Below the pieces are notes generated by a model that made no database searches, had not been told where the DNA came from, and saw only the letters and a list, made by a program, of their open reading frames with translations. Below, one piece after another: positions 56,301 to 64,000 of a DNA stretch of 64,000 bases. The DNA comes from Variovorax paradoxus. Lineage in GTDB: Bacteria > Pseudomonadota > Gammaproteobacteria > Burkholderiales > Burkholderiaceae_C. The stretch is taken from positions 2,557,001-2,621,000 of the forward strand of contig NZ_CP091716.1 in NCBI RefSeq assembly GCF_022009635.1, written 5' to 3'. The translations under genes were made by a program, and so were the position numbers. How positions within the stretch are numbered: position 1 is the first letter of the stretch; the number at the start of each line of letters is the position of its first letter.

Positions 56301-59300
56301 GCCTCCTGCGCCGATGCTCGATCCGAGCAACGGCCGCTCGATCACGGGCACGGCCGAAGCCGGTGCGCTTGTCACGATCAACGATGGCGCAGGCAACGTG
56401 ATTGGCAGTGCGACCGCCGCGGGCGATGGCAAGTACAGCATCACCCCCGCGGCCACGCTGGCGGACGGCACTGTGCTGCACGCCGTCGCGACCGATCGCT
56501 CCGGCAACATCGGCTCCGAAGCGACTGCAACCGTAGACGGCAAGGAGCCCCTCGCACCCACGGTCAACCCGACCAACGGCAGTCCGATCACGGGCACAGC
56601 GGAACTGGATTCCATCGTCACGATCAAGGATGGTTCAGGCGCGGTCATCGGCAGCGCGAGCGTCGCGGCCGATGGCTCGTACCGTGTCATGCCGACGACC
56701 CCGCCCGCGGACGGCGCCGAGCTGAGCATCGTCGCGACCGACCGTGCCGGCAATGCCAGTGTTGAAGTCAAAGCCATCGTCGACGGCAAGGCGCCCGTTG
56801 CACCGACGGTCAACCCGACGAACGGCAGCGCGATCACGGGCTCCGCCGAAGACGGCGCTCTGGTCACGATCAAGGACGACGCAGGCAATGTGATCGGCAG
56901 CGCCACCGCCGCAGCCGACGGCAAGTACAGCATCACTCCGGCCACAGCTCCGGCAGACGGCACGGTGCTGCACGCAGTCGCCACCGACCGTGTCGGCAAT
57001 GCCAGTTCGGCCGCAACGGTCACCGTCGACCGCAAGCCGCCCGTCATCGGCATCGCCATCGTCAACGACGCCAACAACGACGGCTTCATCAACGCGAGCG
57101 AGAAGGGCGCCAAGGTGACCGTGAAGGTCACGCTCGTATCCGGTGCCGCCGAGGGCGATGTCATCAGCCTCAGCAATGGCGCCGGCACCTCCAGCATCAC
57201 GCTGACCGCGACGGATGTCGCCAACGGCTTCGTCGATGCCTCGTTCGACAACCCTGCCGAAGGCGAAACCTTCAGCGTCAGCGCAACCAGCCGCGACCTC
57301 CCCGGCAATGTCTCGGCACCGGCCGCGACCGACAGCGCGGTGCTCGACACCACGCTGGCCGCACCAGGCATCGGCGTTGCAAGCATCACGTCGGACAACG
57401 TCGTCAACATGGTCGAAGCCGCAGCGACTGTGGTCGTCTCCGGCACCACCACCGGCACGCAGTCGGGCGATGTCGTCACGCTCCTGGTCAACGGCGTCAC
57501 CTACAGCGGCACCGTCGACGCAAGCGGCAACTGGCGCATCGACGTGGCGGGCAGCGACCTGGCGGCCGACGCCGACCGCACCGTCGCGGCCAACGTCGTC
57601 AACCACGACACGGCCGGGAACGCCTCTAGCGCCACCAGCAATCATGGATACGGCGTGAGCAGCACGGCACCGCTCGTCACCATCGACAAGCCGGTGGCGG
57701 GCGATGACCTGGTCAATGCCAGGGAAGACGACGCAGTGGTCGTCAAGGGGGCAACCGCGAATGTCGAGAACGGGCAGACCGTCACCGTCACCTTCAGCGA
57801 CGGTACGAACAGCGTGACTGCAACGGCGACTGTTTCCGGCAACAGCTGGACCGCCGACCCGGCCGACATCAGCGGCCTGGCCAACGGCACCATCACCATC
57901 ACGGCCGTCGTGCAAGACCTCGCACGGAATCCGGCGACCAGTACCCATGCGGTCACGCTCGACAACGTCGTGCCGGTGCAGACGGCGGAGATAACGAGCT
58001 ACACCGACGACGTCGGCGGCAGCCAGGGCAGTTTCGGCGGCGGCACCCGGACGGATGACCCCAACCCGGTGCTCAATGGCAAGCTGAGCGCCGCCATCGG
58101 AACCAACGAAGCGGTGCGCGTCTACGAAGGCGCGAAGCTGCTGGGAACGGCGACGGTCAATGGCACCGACTGGACTTACGACCTGGGCTTTCTCGCGGAT
58201 GGCTCGAGCCATACCTATCGGGCTGTGGTGGCCGGCGCGGGCGGTACCGAAGGCCCCATGTCGACCGACTTCATCCTGACTGCCGACTACGCCCTCACGG
58301 TCAACAGCCAGAACACCGTCGACACCACGCCGCTCGTGACCGGCACGATGCCTTTCAAGCTGACCGATGGCCAGTACATCGAAGTCACCATCGACGGCAA
58401 GACCTACAGCTCGGCCAACGGCGTGGTGCACATCGATGCGCGGCACGCGATCTGGTACGTGCAGGTGCCGGCGGCAATGGCGAGTGGCACCTACGACGTC
58501 AAGGCCGTGGTCAAGAGCGCTTCCGGCGCGCAGGTCACGACCGACGACACGACGGGCGAGTTGATCGTTTCCCCTGAACCGAAAGTGACTGTCGGAGCCA
58601 CGGCCACCAGCCCGCACGAGAAGGGCACCGCCTACACGGTCGGCGAGAACGGCATGTGGCGCATCCACAGCAACCAGAAGATGATGGATGCCGATGGCAC
58701 CAACAACGCCACGCTTGGCAGCTTCAGGCTGACCGCGTTGAAGAGCAACTCCAACGAAAACGGTTCCTCTAGTGACGAATACAACCCGACATATATGGGG
58801 CATAACTATGTCCAGAACGCCACGTTCATGGATTTCAACCGTGACGGGCACATGGACCTGTTCACGGAAGACAGCACTCCCAGGGACGGCCAGCAGGCAT
58901 TCATCTTCAATGGCAGCAGCTATACCGCACTGCAGGTTGGCGGGCAGGACTACAACTACAAAGACAAAACTACTGCCCCTGAAGTCGCCAATTCGAACGT
59001 AGACAGCTCGTTCAGCGGCGTGGTGGCCTTCGACAAGACAGGCACCGGCTTCGTCAGCGTGGCCTATGGCAACCAGGCGCGTGAAAACAGCAGTGTCGTC
59101 ACAGGAAACAGCGACTCGCAGATCGTGCTGAACAGGGACGGCAACATCCGCCACATGGTCAAGGACGCCAGTTACACGAATGCCGTGAAACCGGATTCCA
59201 GAACCGAGCAATCGAACGTCGGCAACGCCCCTTTCGACACGGAACTGTCGGGCGTCGACTTGAACAACGACGGCACGATCGATCTCGTTTATCACGCGAC

Positions 59301-61080
59301 GGCGTACACCACGAAGATCGGCGGCCCTTCCGCAGATCCAACTTCGGCATCCACGAAAAAATCCAAAGAGCCGCACCGTCTCGTCGTTGCAAGCAACAAG
59401 GGCGACGGAACCTGGGAGAACACGCAGATCATCGAGAGCGTGTTCCAGAACATCGCCAACAAGTATGCTTTTTATGGCAATGGCATTTCCATGACATGGG
59501 CCGACTTCAATGGTGACGGCTACATGGATCTGTTCATGGGGCGCGGCTACGGGAACACGCCCGATGCGGAACATCGGAGCCGGATCCTCTTCAACGACGG
59601 CCACGGCAAGCTGGAGATGAGCGACCCGGACGACGACAAGATCGGCGGCATGCCATCGAGCATGTATACGTTTGGCAAGACCGATGGTTCTCGCGCGCTT
59701 CAGGGCGGCCCTTCGCTCGCAGTCGACTGGAACGGCGACGGCAAGATGGATGCCATCGAACTACCGGGCTTTGGCGACCTCGACGGAGTCACGCAGGAGG
59801 GCAACACGGGCCCGATCAATCTCTATACGAACAAGAGTTCGGGAAAGACGATCAATTTCGAAAGAGCTAATCTGCTCGGCGGGTCGAACACGATCGGCCT
59901 CTGGACTCGTTCTCCGGAGACCAACGATGCCGTGACCGGTGCCATCGCCGCCGACACCGACTGGGACGGCGACCGCGACCTGCTGGCGTTCACCCAGAAA
60001 GGCAACACCCGCTTCATCACCAATACCACCACGGTGGCAGACGGCACGTCGCTGCACTTCCGCATCCTCGATGCGGAAGGCATCAACGCGCTGTATGGCA
60101 ACACCGTGCAACTGTTCGACTCGTCGGGCAAGCTGGTGTCCACCCAGATCATCAATCCGCAGTCCGGCAACCAGACCAACGACAGTTCCGCGATCGTCGA
60201 CTTCTACGGGCTCGATCCGAGAGAGACTTACACGCTGGCAATCCTGCGCATTGCCAACGGACAGGCAGCCGATGTGGGTGGTCTGGCCAAGCTCGGCGGC
60301 AACGCCATCGAACAGGTCAATGCCGCATGGACCGGCCTGAAGGCCGGCGAGGCGAACCACGCCTTTGTGCTGACCACCGAATCCGGGACCAACGTCGCCA
60401 ATGCCAACATCGCCAACGGCATCGTCGGCACCGGCTACAACGACACCTTCTTCGCCACCCAAGGCAATGACAAGTACGAAGGTGGCGGCGGCACAGTGAT
60501 GGTGTCCGGCGTCAAGGCCTGGAGCAATACCGGCGGCCTGGACATCGTCGACTACAAGCTCGCAGGCGACACGCCGCTCACTATCGACTTGAGCAAAACC
60601 GGTGCGCAGAACACCGGTTTCGGCACGGCGACCTTCAGGAACATCGAGGGCCTGGCAGGTGGCCACAGCGCCGACATCTTTGTCGACAACGCGGCGGACA
60701 ACCAGTTCGAAGGGCGTGGCGGCAACGACAACTTGATCCTCACAGGCGGGGGAAGGGACACGCTGCTCTACAAGCTGCTGGCAGCCAGTGACGCCACCGG
60801 CGGCAACGGTTCGGACGACGTCTACGCGTTCGAGGTCGGCGCATTCGCGGCCTGGCCCAACGCGGACCGTATCGACGTGCGCGAACTGCTGGTCGGCTTC
60901 ACGCCGGCCAACGAAGCCAGCTACCTGAAGGTCTCGGTGGTCAACGGGCGCGACACGGTGATCTCCGTCGATCGCGATGGTGCTGACGGCGGCTTCGACT
61001 TCGCCCCGTTGCTGACCTTGCGCGGCGTGCAGACGGACCTGGCCACATTGCTCGCCAACCAGCAACTGGTGATGGTCTGA
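50395..61080 (+). CDS. giant BapA-like adhesin secreted by type I machinery
   Basis: A 3,561-residue surface protein without a signal peptide. Residues 1-110 form a BapA/LapF-type prefix domain, followed by a hydrophobic WPWLLGGGLL and a run of glycines. Twenty-five Ig-like repeats of 82 residues (about 164-2213) start with PTNGSxITGTAEAGALVTIK and end with ATDRAGNAS. Several other Ig-like units (to about 2720), five calcium-loop motifs like DFNRDGHMD (FG-GAP/VCBS-like, about 2812-3195) and RTX-like GNDKYEGGGG and GRGGNDNL near the end follow. The last 100 residues resemble a type I secretion signal. The start at 50395 (ATG) is preferred over a TTG seven codons earlier. Role: cell adhesion and biofilm. 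Confidence 0.88.
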   Translation: MILLHVVVKRSGEGTRVSANEVSLKEASIVRVDLPKQQVKGMRRVGTDLVITAVSGEIVTVRGFFSPFDGNKSDLVLDEGQGGSWFAGLSQEHGELAVSYSEIDSIEPLMMPKASDFGVWPWLLGGGLLAGAGGGGGGGGGGGGGSPLPFLAPPQASPTPIDRTQPAKPSINPTNGGLISGMAEPGTLVTVISGTGTPIGSATAAPSGTYAIRPTTPVPDSTVLRVVSTNPAGGTSSEAVTTVDNKAPLAPSVDPTNGSPIAGTAEAGALITIRDGAGNVIGSATAATNGTYSVTPVSIPADGTVLRVVATDAAGNVSQAATTTVDSKPPVAPIVNPTSGSAISGMAEAGALVTIKDSNGNIIGSTTAASNGSYGVVLATVPADGRELRVVAIDRAGNASPETRITVDSKPPLAPTVDPTNGSSITGTAEADAVVTIKDGAGNVIGSATAGSNGAYRITPATKLVDGADLRIAATDRAGNASPEGRVTVDSKPPIAPTVEPTNGSSITGTAEGGALVLVKDSSGSVIGSATALADGKYSVLPATPPEDGSDLRVSATDRAGNTGPEAKIRVDSKAPTAPTVHLTNGSSITGAAEAGTTVMVKDGSNNIIGSTTATADGLYSMSPATVPADGTELRVTAIDRAGNVSPETRGRVDGHLLDTPTVKPTNGSSITGTAGAGALVTIKDNAGAVIGSATVAPDGTYSVTPVISPAHDTELSVVASDPAGKTSPEARVKVDSKPPVAPTIVPTNGSSITGIAEGGTLVAIKDGLGKLIGSTTAAADGSYTVTPSTVMADGTVLHAVATDQAGNVGLEATATVDSKPPAAPTINPTNGRSIAGTAEADALVVIKDGSGKVVGSTTVASDGTYGMTPATALADGMVLHAVATDRAGNAGSEATAIVDSQKPFAPTVNPTNGNSFTGTAEVGSLITIKDGAGTIIGSATTAADGWYNVTPVTPPADGVELSVVATDRAGNASPEIRTTVDSKAPVAPTANPTNGSLITGTAEVGTRVTIKDGTGAVIGSETVADDGKYSITPATRPADGTELRVVATDRAGNASLEARVTVDSKSPNEPTVHPTNGKLITGTAEAGALVTIKDGPGNVIGSATAANDGAYSIAPAATLADGFELRVVATDRAGNASLEIKAIVDGNAPFAPSVDPTDGSLITGTAEANVLVTIKDGTGAVIGSATAGTDGAYGITPTTKPADGAQLRVVASDPAGNASLETRVTVDGMAPAAPTADPTNGSLITGTAEVGTRVTIKDGTGAVIGSATVADDGKYSITPATRPADGTELRVVATDRAGNASLEVRVKVDSKSPNEPTVNPTNGKLITGTAEAGTQVVIKDAAGNIVGSATVKPDGSYSVVPATTPADGTELRVVVTDPAGNVSLEARTIVDGKVLDMPKVDPTNGRAITGTTEAGALVTIKDSTGAVIGSATAAADGTYSIKPVTTPADGTQLSVVATDAAGNASPEARITVDGTPPSAPTVNPTNGHSITGTAEFGALVTIRDGANAVIGSATAAADGSYSVTPAIRPANGAELRIVATDRAGNASLEARVTVDSDPPSAPKVNPTNGNSIAGTAEAHSVVTIKNGAGEVVGSATAAADGSYSITLVTAPTNGTELYVVATDRVGNPSTETRITVDGTPPSAPTVNPTNGSSITGTAEFGALVTVKDGAGAVIGSATAATDGTYSITPTTPPANGTELLVVATDSAGNASTEAKFKVDDKSPVAPTVNPTNGSAITGFAEDGALVTIKDGAGATIGSATAALDGTYSITPATAPADGAELRVVATDRAGNASPEVKVTVDSKPPAAPVVNPTNGSVINGTAEVGALVTIKDGSGATIGSAITAADGTYRVVPATAPADGAQLRVIATDHAGNTSLEAAATVDSNPPPTPTVNLTRGHSITGTAEAGTLVTIKDGLGNAVGSATVGVDGAYTITPAATLTDGTVLHVVAVDRAGNTSLEARTTVDGTPPPAPMLDPSNGRSITGTAEAGALVTINDGAGNVIGSATAAGDGKYSITPAATLADGTVLHAVATDRSGNIGSEATATVDGKEPLAPTVNPTNGSPITGTAELDSIVTIKDGSGAVIGSASVAADGSYRVMPTTPPADGAELSIVATDRAGNASVEVKAIVDGKAPVAPTVNPTNGSAITGSAEDGALVTIKDDAGNVIGSATAAADGKYSITPATAPADGTVLHAVATDRVGNASSAATVTVDRKPPVIGIAIVNDANNDGFINASEKGAKVTVKVTLVSGAAEGDVISLSNGAGTSSITLTATDVANGFVDASFDNPAEGETFSVSATSRDLPGNVSAPAATDSAVLDTTLAAPGIGVASITSDNVVNMVEAAATVVVSGTTTGTQSGDVVTLLVNGVTYSGTVDASGNWRIDVAGSDLAADADRTVAANVVNHDTAGNASSATSNHGYGVSSTAPLVTIDKPVAGDDLVNAREDDAVVVKGATANVENGQTVTVTFSDGTNSVTATATVSGNSWTADPADISGLANGTITITAVVQDLARNPATSTHAVTLDNVVPVQTAEITSYTDDVGGSQGSFGGGTRTDDPNPVLNGKLSAAIGTNEAVRVYEGAKLLGTATVNGTDWTYDLGFLADGSSHTYRAVVAGAGGTEGPMSTDFILTADYALTVNSQNTVDTTPLVTGTMPFKLTDGQYIEVTIDGKTYSSANGVVHIDARHAIWYVQVPAAMASGTYDVKAVVKSASGAQVTTDDTTGELIVSPEPKVTVGATATSPHEKGTAYTVGENGMWRIHSNQKMMDADGTNNATLGSFRLTALKSNSNENGSSSDEYNPTYMGHNYVQNATFMDFNRDGHMDLFTEDSTPRDGQQAFIFNGSSYTALQVGGQDYNYKDKTTAPEVANSNVDSSFSGVVAFDKTGTGFVSVAYGNQARENSSVVTGNSDSQIVLNRDGNIRHMVKDASYTNAVKPDSRTEQSNVGNAPFDTELSGVDLNNDGTIDLVYHATAYTTKIGGPSADPTSASTKKSKEPHRLVVASNKGDGTWENTQIIESVFQNIANKYAFYGNGISMTWADFNGDGYMDLFMGRGYGNTPDAEHRSRILFNDGHGKLEMSDPDDDKIGGMPSSMYTFGKTDGSRALQGGPSLAVDWNGDGKMDAIELPGFGDLDGVTQEGNTGPINLYTNKSSGKTINFERANLLGGSNTIGLWTRSPETNDAVTGAIAADTDWDGDRDLLAFTQKGNTRFITNTTTVADGTSLHFRILDAEGINALYGNTVQLFDSSGKLVSTQIINPQSGNQTNDSSAIVDFYGLDPRETYTLAILRIANGQAADVGGLAKLGGNAIEQVNAAWTGLKAGEANHAFVLTTESGTNVANANIANGIVGTGYNDTFFATQGNDKYEGGGGTVMVSGVKAWSNTGGLDIVDYKLAGDTPLTIDLSKTGAQNTGFGTATFRNIEGLAGGHSADIFVDNAADNQFEGRGGNDNLILTGGGRDTLLYKLLAASDATGGNGSDDVYAFEVGAFAAWPNADRIDVRELLVGFTPANEASYLKVSVVNGRDTVISVDRDGADGGFDFAPLLTLRGVQTDLATLLANQQLVMV
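50886..57035 (+). repeat. 25 tandem 246-bp Ig-like repeats
   Basis: The motif ccgacc within PTNG recurs at 51157, 51403, 51649 and 51895, an exact 246-bp period (82 codons), and goes on 25 times. Some units lack the consensus (for example LTNG, PTSG, PSNG), but no unit is interrupted by a frameshift. All frames remain open on the opposite strand, which produces long false antisense frames. Confidence 0.92.
53360..54398 (+). repeat. recent duplication of a three-repeat block
   Basis: About 300 bases from 53360 and from 54098 are nearly identical, 738 bp (three repeats) apart: both read PTNGSLITGTAEVGTRVTIK and continue through DSKSPNEPTV. Other repeats differ much more, so this reflects recent recombination or gene conversion. 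Confidence 0.75.
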
Positions 61081-61090
61081 CGCAACCCCT

Positions 61091-61137
61091 GGCGGGCAAG
61101 AACGACGTTGGCTTCGGCTGTGTCGATCTTGTCCGCC
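61091..61137 (+). other. hairpin between adhesin and tolC-like gene
   Basis: GGCGGGCAAG (61091-61100) and CTTGTCCGCC (61128-61137) pair over 10 positions with one G-U pair around a 27-base loop. No T-run follows. It may lower expression of the exporter genes relative to the adhesin. Confidence 0.35.
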
Positions 61138-61150
61138 GGGAAACAAAAAC

Positions 61151-62578
61151 ATGAACAAGAAACTCAATCATCGACGGCTGGCGGCCGCTTGCCTGCTCGC
61201 GGCCTGCGTTCCGGCGTTTGCGCAAAGCAGCTATGGCGACCTGAAGCTGTCACGGCGGCTCGCCCCGAGCGCACTGGCCAAGGAGCTGGGCATTCAGCCC
61301 GGTCTCGCACTGCCCGAGGCAGCCGAGACCACGACACCACTGGAACTGACCGACGCCGTGCGCCAGGCGGTGGCGCGTCATCCGTCCATCTCCGATGCCA
61401 TCGCCATGCTCGCGCAGCAGTCGGGCGGCGTGGATGTGGCGCGCGCCGGCTACTACCCGCTGGTGCGCGTGGGCATGGGCGCCGGCGTCAATGGCGGCGC
61501 CTCCGCCACCCAGGGGGGCGGAAAGCGCGGCGTCGCCACGGCATCCGTGTCGCAGATGCTGTACGACTTCGGCAAGGTCTCCGGTGCGGTCGGCCAGTCG
61601 GAAGCGCAGGTGCAGCGCCAGCAGGCCACGGTCCTCAAGCAGATCGATGCCATCGCCCAGCAGGCGGCCGAAGCCGTCGTCATGACGCACCGCTACCAGT
61701 CGCTCGTCGCCATCGCACAGGAGCAAGTGCAGGCGGTCGAGAAAGTGCTGGAGACCGCGAGGCTGCGCGCCGATGCCGGTCTCAGCACCAAGGCCGACCC
61801 GATCCAGGCCGAGTCGCGCGTGGACAGTGCGCGCGCCAACCTGCTGCAGGTGAAGTCGCAGCTGGCGCAGTGGCGCGAACGCCTGGGCACGCTGCTGGGT
61901 CGCTCCGTGCCCCCGCGCATGGCGCCGCTGCCGGAGCACCTGGCGAGCGAACTGCGCATCGACCTGCAGCCCGACACCAGCCTCATGCCCGAGGTGCTGG
62001 CCGCAGAGGCCGAGCGCCGCGCGGCCACCGCCCAGCTCGAAGTCGCCAAGGCCCAGCGCTACCCCACCATCAGCCTCGATGCTTCCGTCAACCGGCCCAT
62101 GGGCGGCATGAATTCCGGCGTTCCGGAGCGCAGCGGCGGCTCCCACTCGGTCATGCTGAATCTCTCCAGCGTGCTCTATCAGGGCGGTGCGCTCGAAGCC
62201 CAGGTCAATACCGCCATCGCCGCCGAGCAGGCCGCGCGCATGCGCATCGAAACCGCTCGCCTCAATGCCGGCGACCAGGTACGCAACTTCCGCGAGCAGG
62301 TCATCGGCGCGCAGGCGCGCCTGGGCGTGCTGGCCGACCGGCGCCGCAGCATCGTCGAGGCGCGCGACCTTTATCGCGAGCAGTACACGCTCGGCACCCG
62401 CTCCATCCTCGATCTGCTCAATGCCGAGCAGGAGATCCACCAGGCCGCGGCCGACGAAGAGGCCGTGCTGCACGACCTCTGGGCCAGCCGCATCGGCTAC
62501 ATCGGCGCCACCGGCCAGGCCCGCACGTATTACGGCCTGAACAACACCACCGTCCAAGGGATCGAGTTGCTTCCATGA
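61151..62578 (+). CDS. TolC-family outer membrane secretion protein
   Basis: A 475-residue outer-membrane channel protein. The signal peptide covers about residues 1-25 (ending FAQS). Two OEP repeats are visible: LTDAVRQAVARHPSISDAIA with the first long helices, and VAKAQRYPTISLDASVNRPM in the second half, ending in LDLLNAEQEIHQA. It forms the tunnel through the periplasm and outer membrane for the adhesin, with the ATPase encoded next. The stop overlaps the ATPase start (ATGA), so the two are translated together. Confidence 0.92.
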   Translation: MNKKLNHRRLAAACLLAACVPAFAQSSYGDLKLSRRLAPSALAKELGIQPGLALPEAAETTTPLELTDAVRQAVARHPSISDAIAMLAQQSGGVDVARAGYYPLVRVGMGAGVNGGASATQGGGKRGVATASVSQMLYDFGKVSGAVGQSEAQVQRQQATVLKQIDAIAQQAAEAVVMTHRYQSLVAIAQEQVQAVEKVLETARLRADAGLSTKADPIQAESRVDSARANLLQVKSQLAQWRERLGTLLGRSVPPRMAPLPEHLASELRIDLQPDTSLMPEVLAAEAERRAATAQLEVAKAQRYPTISLDASVNRPMGGMNSGVPERSGGSHSVMLNLSSVLYQGGALEAQVNTAIAAEQAARMRIETARLNAGDQVRNFREQVIGAQARLGVLADRRRSIVEARDLYREQYTLGTRSILDLLNAEQEIHQAAADEEAVLHDLWASRIGYIGATGQARTYYGLNNTTVQGIELLP

Positions 62579-64000
62579 AGTTGTCTTCGCAGTACACGAG
62601 CTGGCTCGACGCCATGCTCTTCGTCGCCCGCCACTACGGCATCGGCGCCTCCGAGGAGAGCGTGCGCGTCTCGCTGGCCTGGGAGCGTGGCGCGCCGCTG
62701 GACACGCTGCTCGACCATATGGCGCGGCAGCTCGGCCTGACGGTGCGGCTGGGCGAGTTCTCCGATGCGATGCTCGACCCGTGGCGCCTGCCGCTGGTGG
62801 TGGAGTTCGACAACGGCGAGGTCGGCGTCGTGCGCGCCTCCGACGGCCATGGCCAACTGGGCGTGCTGCTCGGCGGCGACCACGGGCTCGAGACGGCGCT
62901 GCCGCTCGCCGAACTGCGCCTCCATGCGAAGCGCGTGGCCGTGCTGAGGCCCAACACGGCCGTGCCCGATGCGCGCGTGGACGACTACATCAAGCCCTAC
63001 AAGGCCAACTGGTTCTGGGCCATCGCGCTGCGCGACTGGCGGCGCTACGGCGACATCGTGCTGGCCTCCATGTTCGCAAACGTGCTGGCGCTCGCGTCGA
63101 TGATCTTCTCGATGCAGATCTACGACCGCGTGGTGCCGGCGCAGTCCGAGCCCACGCTGTGGGTGCTGTTCGGCGGCGTGATGCTGGCGGTGGTCTTCGA
63201 GTTCATGCTGCGCGTGTCTCGCACGCATATCTCCGACGTGATCGGCAAGCGCGCCGACCTCAAGGTGTCGGATGTCGTGTTCGGCCATGCGCTGCGCCTG
63301 CGCACCGACGCGCGCTCTAAATCCACGGGCTCCTTCATCGCCCAGGTGCGCGAGGTGGAGCAGGTGCGGGAGCTGCTCACTTCCACCACCATTTCCGCGG
63401 TAGCCGACTTGCCGTTCTTCCTGTTGTTCCTGGTCGTGCTCTGGCTGGTGGCCGGACCGCTCGCATTGGTGGCGCTGGCGGCGGTGCCATTGCTGGTCAT
63501 TCCGGGCCTGCTCATCCAGAAGCCGCTGGCGCGGCTGGCGAGCGAAGGCATGCGCGAATCGGCATTGCGCAATGCCTTGCTGGTCGAAGCCGTCGAAGGC
63601 ATCGAGGACATCAAGCTCATGCGCGCAGAACCGCGTTTCCAGAACCAGTGGAACCACGTCAACGACGTATCCGCCGGCGTGAGCATGCGGCAGCGCTTTC
63701 TCACGAGCCTGCTCATGACATGGACGCAGGAGGTGCAGACCATCGTGTATGCCGTGGTGCTGCTCGCGGGCTGCTTCCTCGTGATGCGGGGCGACATGAC
63801 GACGGGTGCGCTGGTGGGCTCTTCGATCCTGGCCTCGCGCATGATCTCGCCGCTGGCGCAGTTGTCGGGCGTGTTCGCGCGTTGGCAGCAGGCCAAGGTG
63901 GCGCGCGCGGGGCTCGACCAGCTCATGCAGCGCCCGGTCGACCAGGCCGACGGCGCGCGGCTGGTGCATGCCCCCGCGCTGCATGGAAACTACGCGCTGG
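62575..64000 (+). CDS. type I secretion ATPase/permease (partial)
   Basis: N-terminal 475 residues of an RTX-type ABC exporter. The first 140 residues are a C39-peptidase-like domain with no catalytic cysteine at the expected place (WLDAMLFVARHYGIGAS), which in adhesin exporters serves to hold the substrate. The six-helix transmembrane region (about 150-430) includes SMFANVLALASMIFSMQIYDRVVP and DLPFFLLFLVVLWLVAG. The ATP-binding domain is beyond the right edge. It follows the tolC-like gene with a four-base overlap and should export the giant adhesin. Confidence 0.9.
   Translation, partial: MKLSSQYTSWLDAMLFVARHYGIGASEESVRVSLAWERGAPLDTLLDHMARQLGLTVRLGEFSDAMLDPWRLPLVVEFDNGEVGVVRASDGHGQLGVLLGGDHGLETALPLAELRLHAKRVAVLRPNTAVPDARVDDYIKPYKANWFWAIALRDWRRYGDIVLASMFANVLALASMIFSMQIYDRVVPAQSEPTLWVLFGGVMLAVVFEFMLRVSRTHISDVIGKRADLKVSDVVFGHALRLRTDARSKSTGSFIAQVREVEQVRELLTSTTISAVADLPFFLLFLVVLWLVAGPLALVALAAVPLLVIPGLLIQKPLARLASEGMRESALRNALLVEAVEGIEDIKLMRAEPRFQNQWNHVNDVSAGVSMRQRFLTSLLMTWTQEVQTIVYAVVLLAGCFLVMRGDMTTGALVGSSILASRMISPLAQLSGVFARWQQAKVARAGLDQLMQRPVDQADGARLVHAPALHGNYAL

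Noticed and set aside
51961..56481. 1,506-codon minus-strand frame opposite the adhesin repeats
   Set aside because: Arises because a 246-bp repeat is open in another frame and is copied 18 times; not an independent gene.
1..64000. CRISPR arrays, insertion sequences, prophage genes or tRNA genes
   Set aside because: No regularly spaced short repeats, transposase or integrase motifs, or cloverleaf tRNAs were seen; the only RNA gene is ssrA. The 246-bp repeats are coding.

Overview
The window looks like chromosomal DNA of a high-GC betaproteobacterium of the Burkholderiales, most likely Comamonadaceae and close to Variovorax. This rests on the fused aroA-cmk gene, the gyrA / serC-pheA-tyrA-aroA-rpsA-ihfB-lapAB gene order, the tmRNA tag ANDERFALAA and a GC content near two thirds by eye. 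The genus is an inference; the family is fairly safe.

Region by region: (1) 1-3781, minus strand: an Mrp-type Na+/H+ antiporter operon (mrpA/B fusion, mrpC, start of mrpD). (2) 3858-4637, minus: a CrcB fluoride channel and a secreted helix-hairpin-helix (ComEA-like) protein. (3) 4776-17044, minus: a long core block gyrA - DUF2059 protein - serC - pheA - tyrA - aroA/cmk - rpsA - ihfB - lapA - lapB. (4) 17269-19833, plus: an OmpA-family protein, ubiG, gph and the ssrA tmRNA. (5) 19888-29986, minus: a nine-gene catabolic operon with a tartrate/malate-type dehydrogenase, a complete peptide-type ABC importer, an amidase, an aldehyde dehydrogenase and a beta-hydroxyacid dehydrogenase. (6) 30337-32695, plus: an orphan histidine-kinase-like protein whose phospho-accepting histidine is replaced by asparagine, and an aldo/keto reductase. 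(7) 32706-40908, minus: a purine/hydantoin region with two nucleobase permeases, an allantoin/hydantoin racemase, GntR and XRE regulators, an NAD-dependent epimerase and an EAL-CBS-GGDEF protein. Both permease genes carry the same TGTATACA palindrome about 80 bp upstream. (8) 41101-46187: an amino-acid ABC importer, an Lrp regulator, an ornithine cyclodeaminase and a CtlX-type hydrolase, with shared TTGAATGC motifs. (9) 46244-64000: a divergent two-component pair, a regulator with an apparently unphosphorylatable receiver, a giant 3,561-residue BapA-like adhesin with 25 Ig-like repeats, a TolC-type outer-membrane protein and the start of its type I secretion ATPase.

The most interesting part is region 9. 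A surface adhesin and its secretion machinery lie directly downstream of three signalling genes in a stretch clearly poorer in GC than the rest. The 380-bp gap before the pseudo-receiver gene holds repeated motifs, a CRP-like palindrome, a perfect 10-bp inverted repeat and a hairpin that would cover the ribosome binding site. This could be a locally controlled adhesion switch. Secondary points are the pseudo-kinase, the shared operators of the purine and ornithine clusters, and a glutamine at GyrA position 83.
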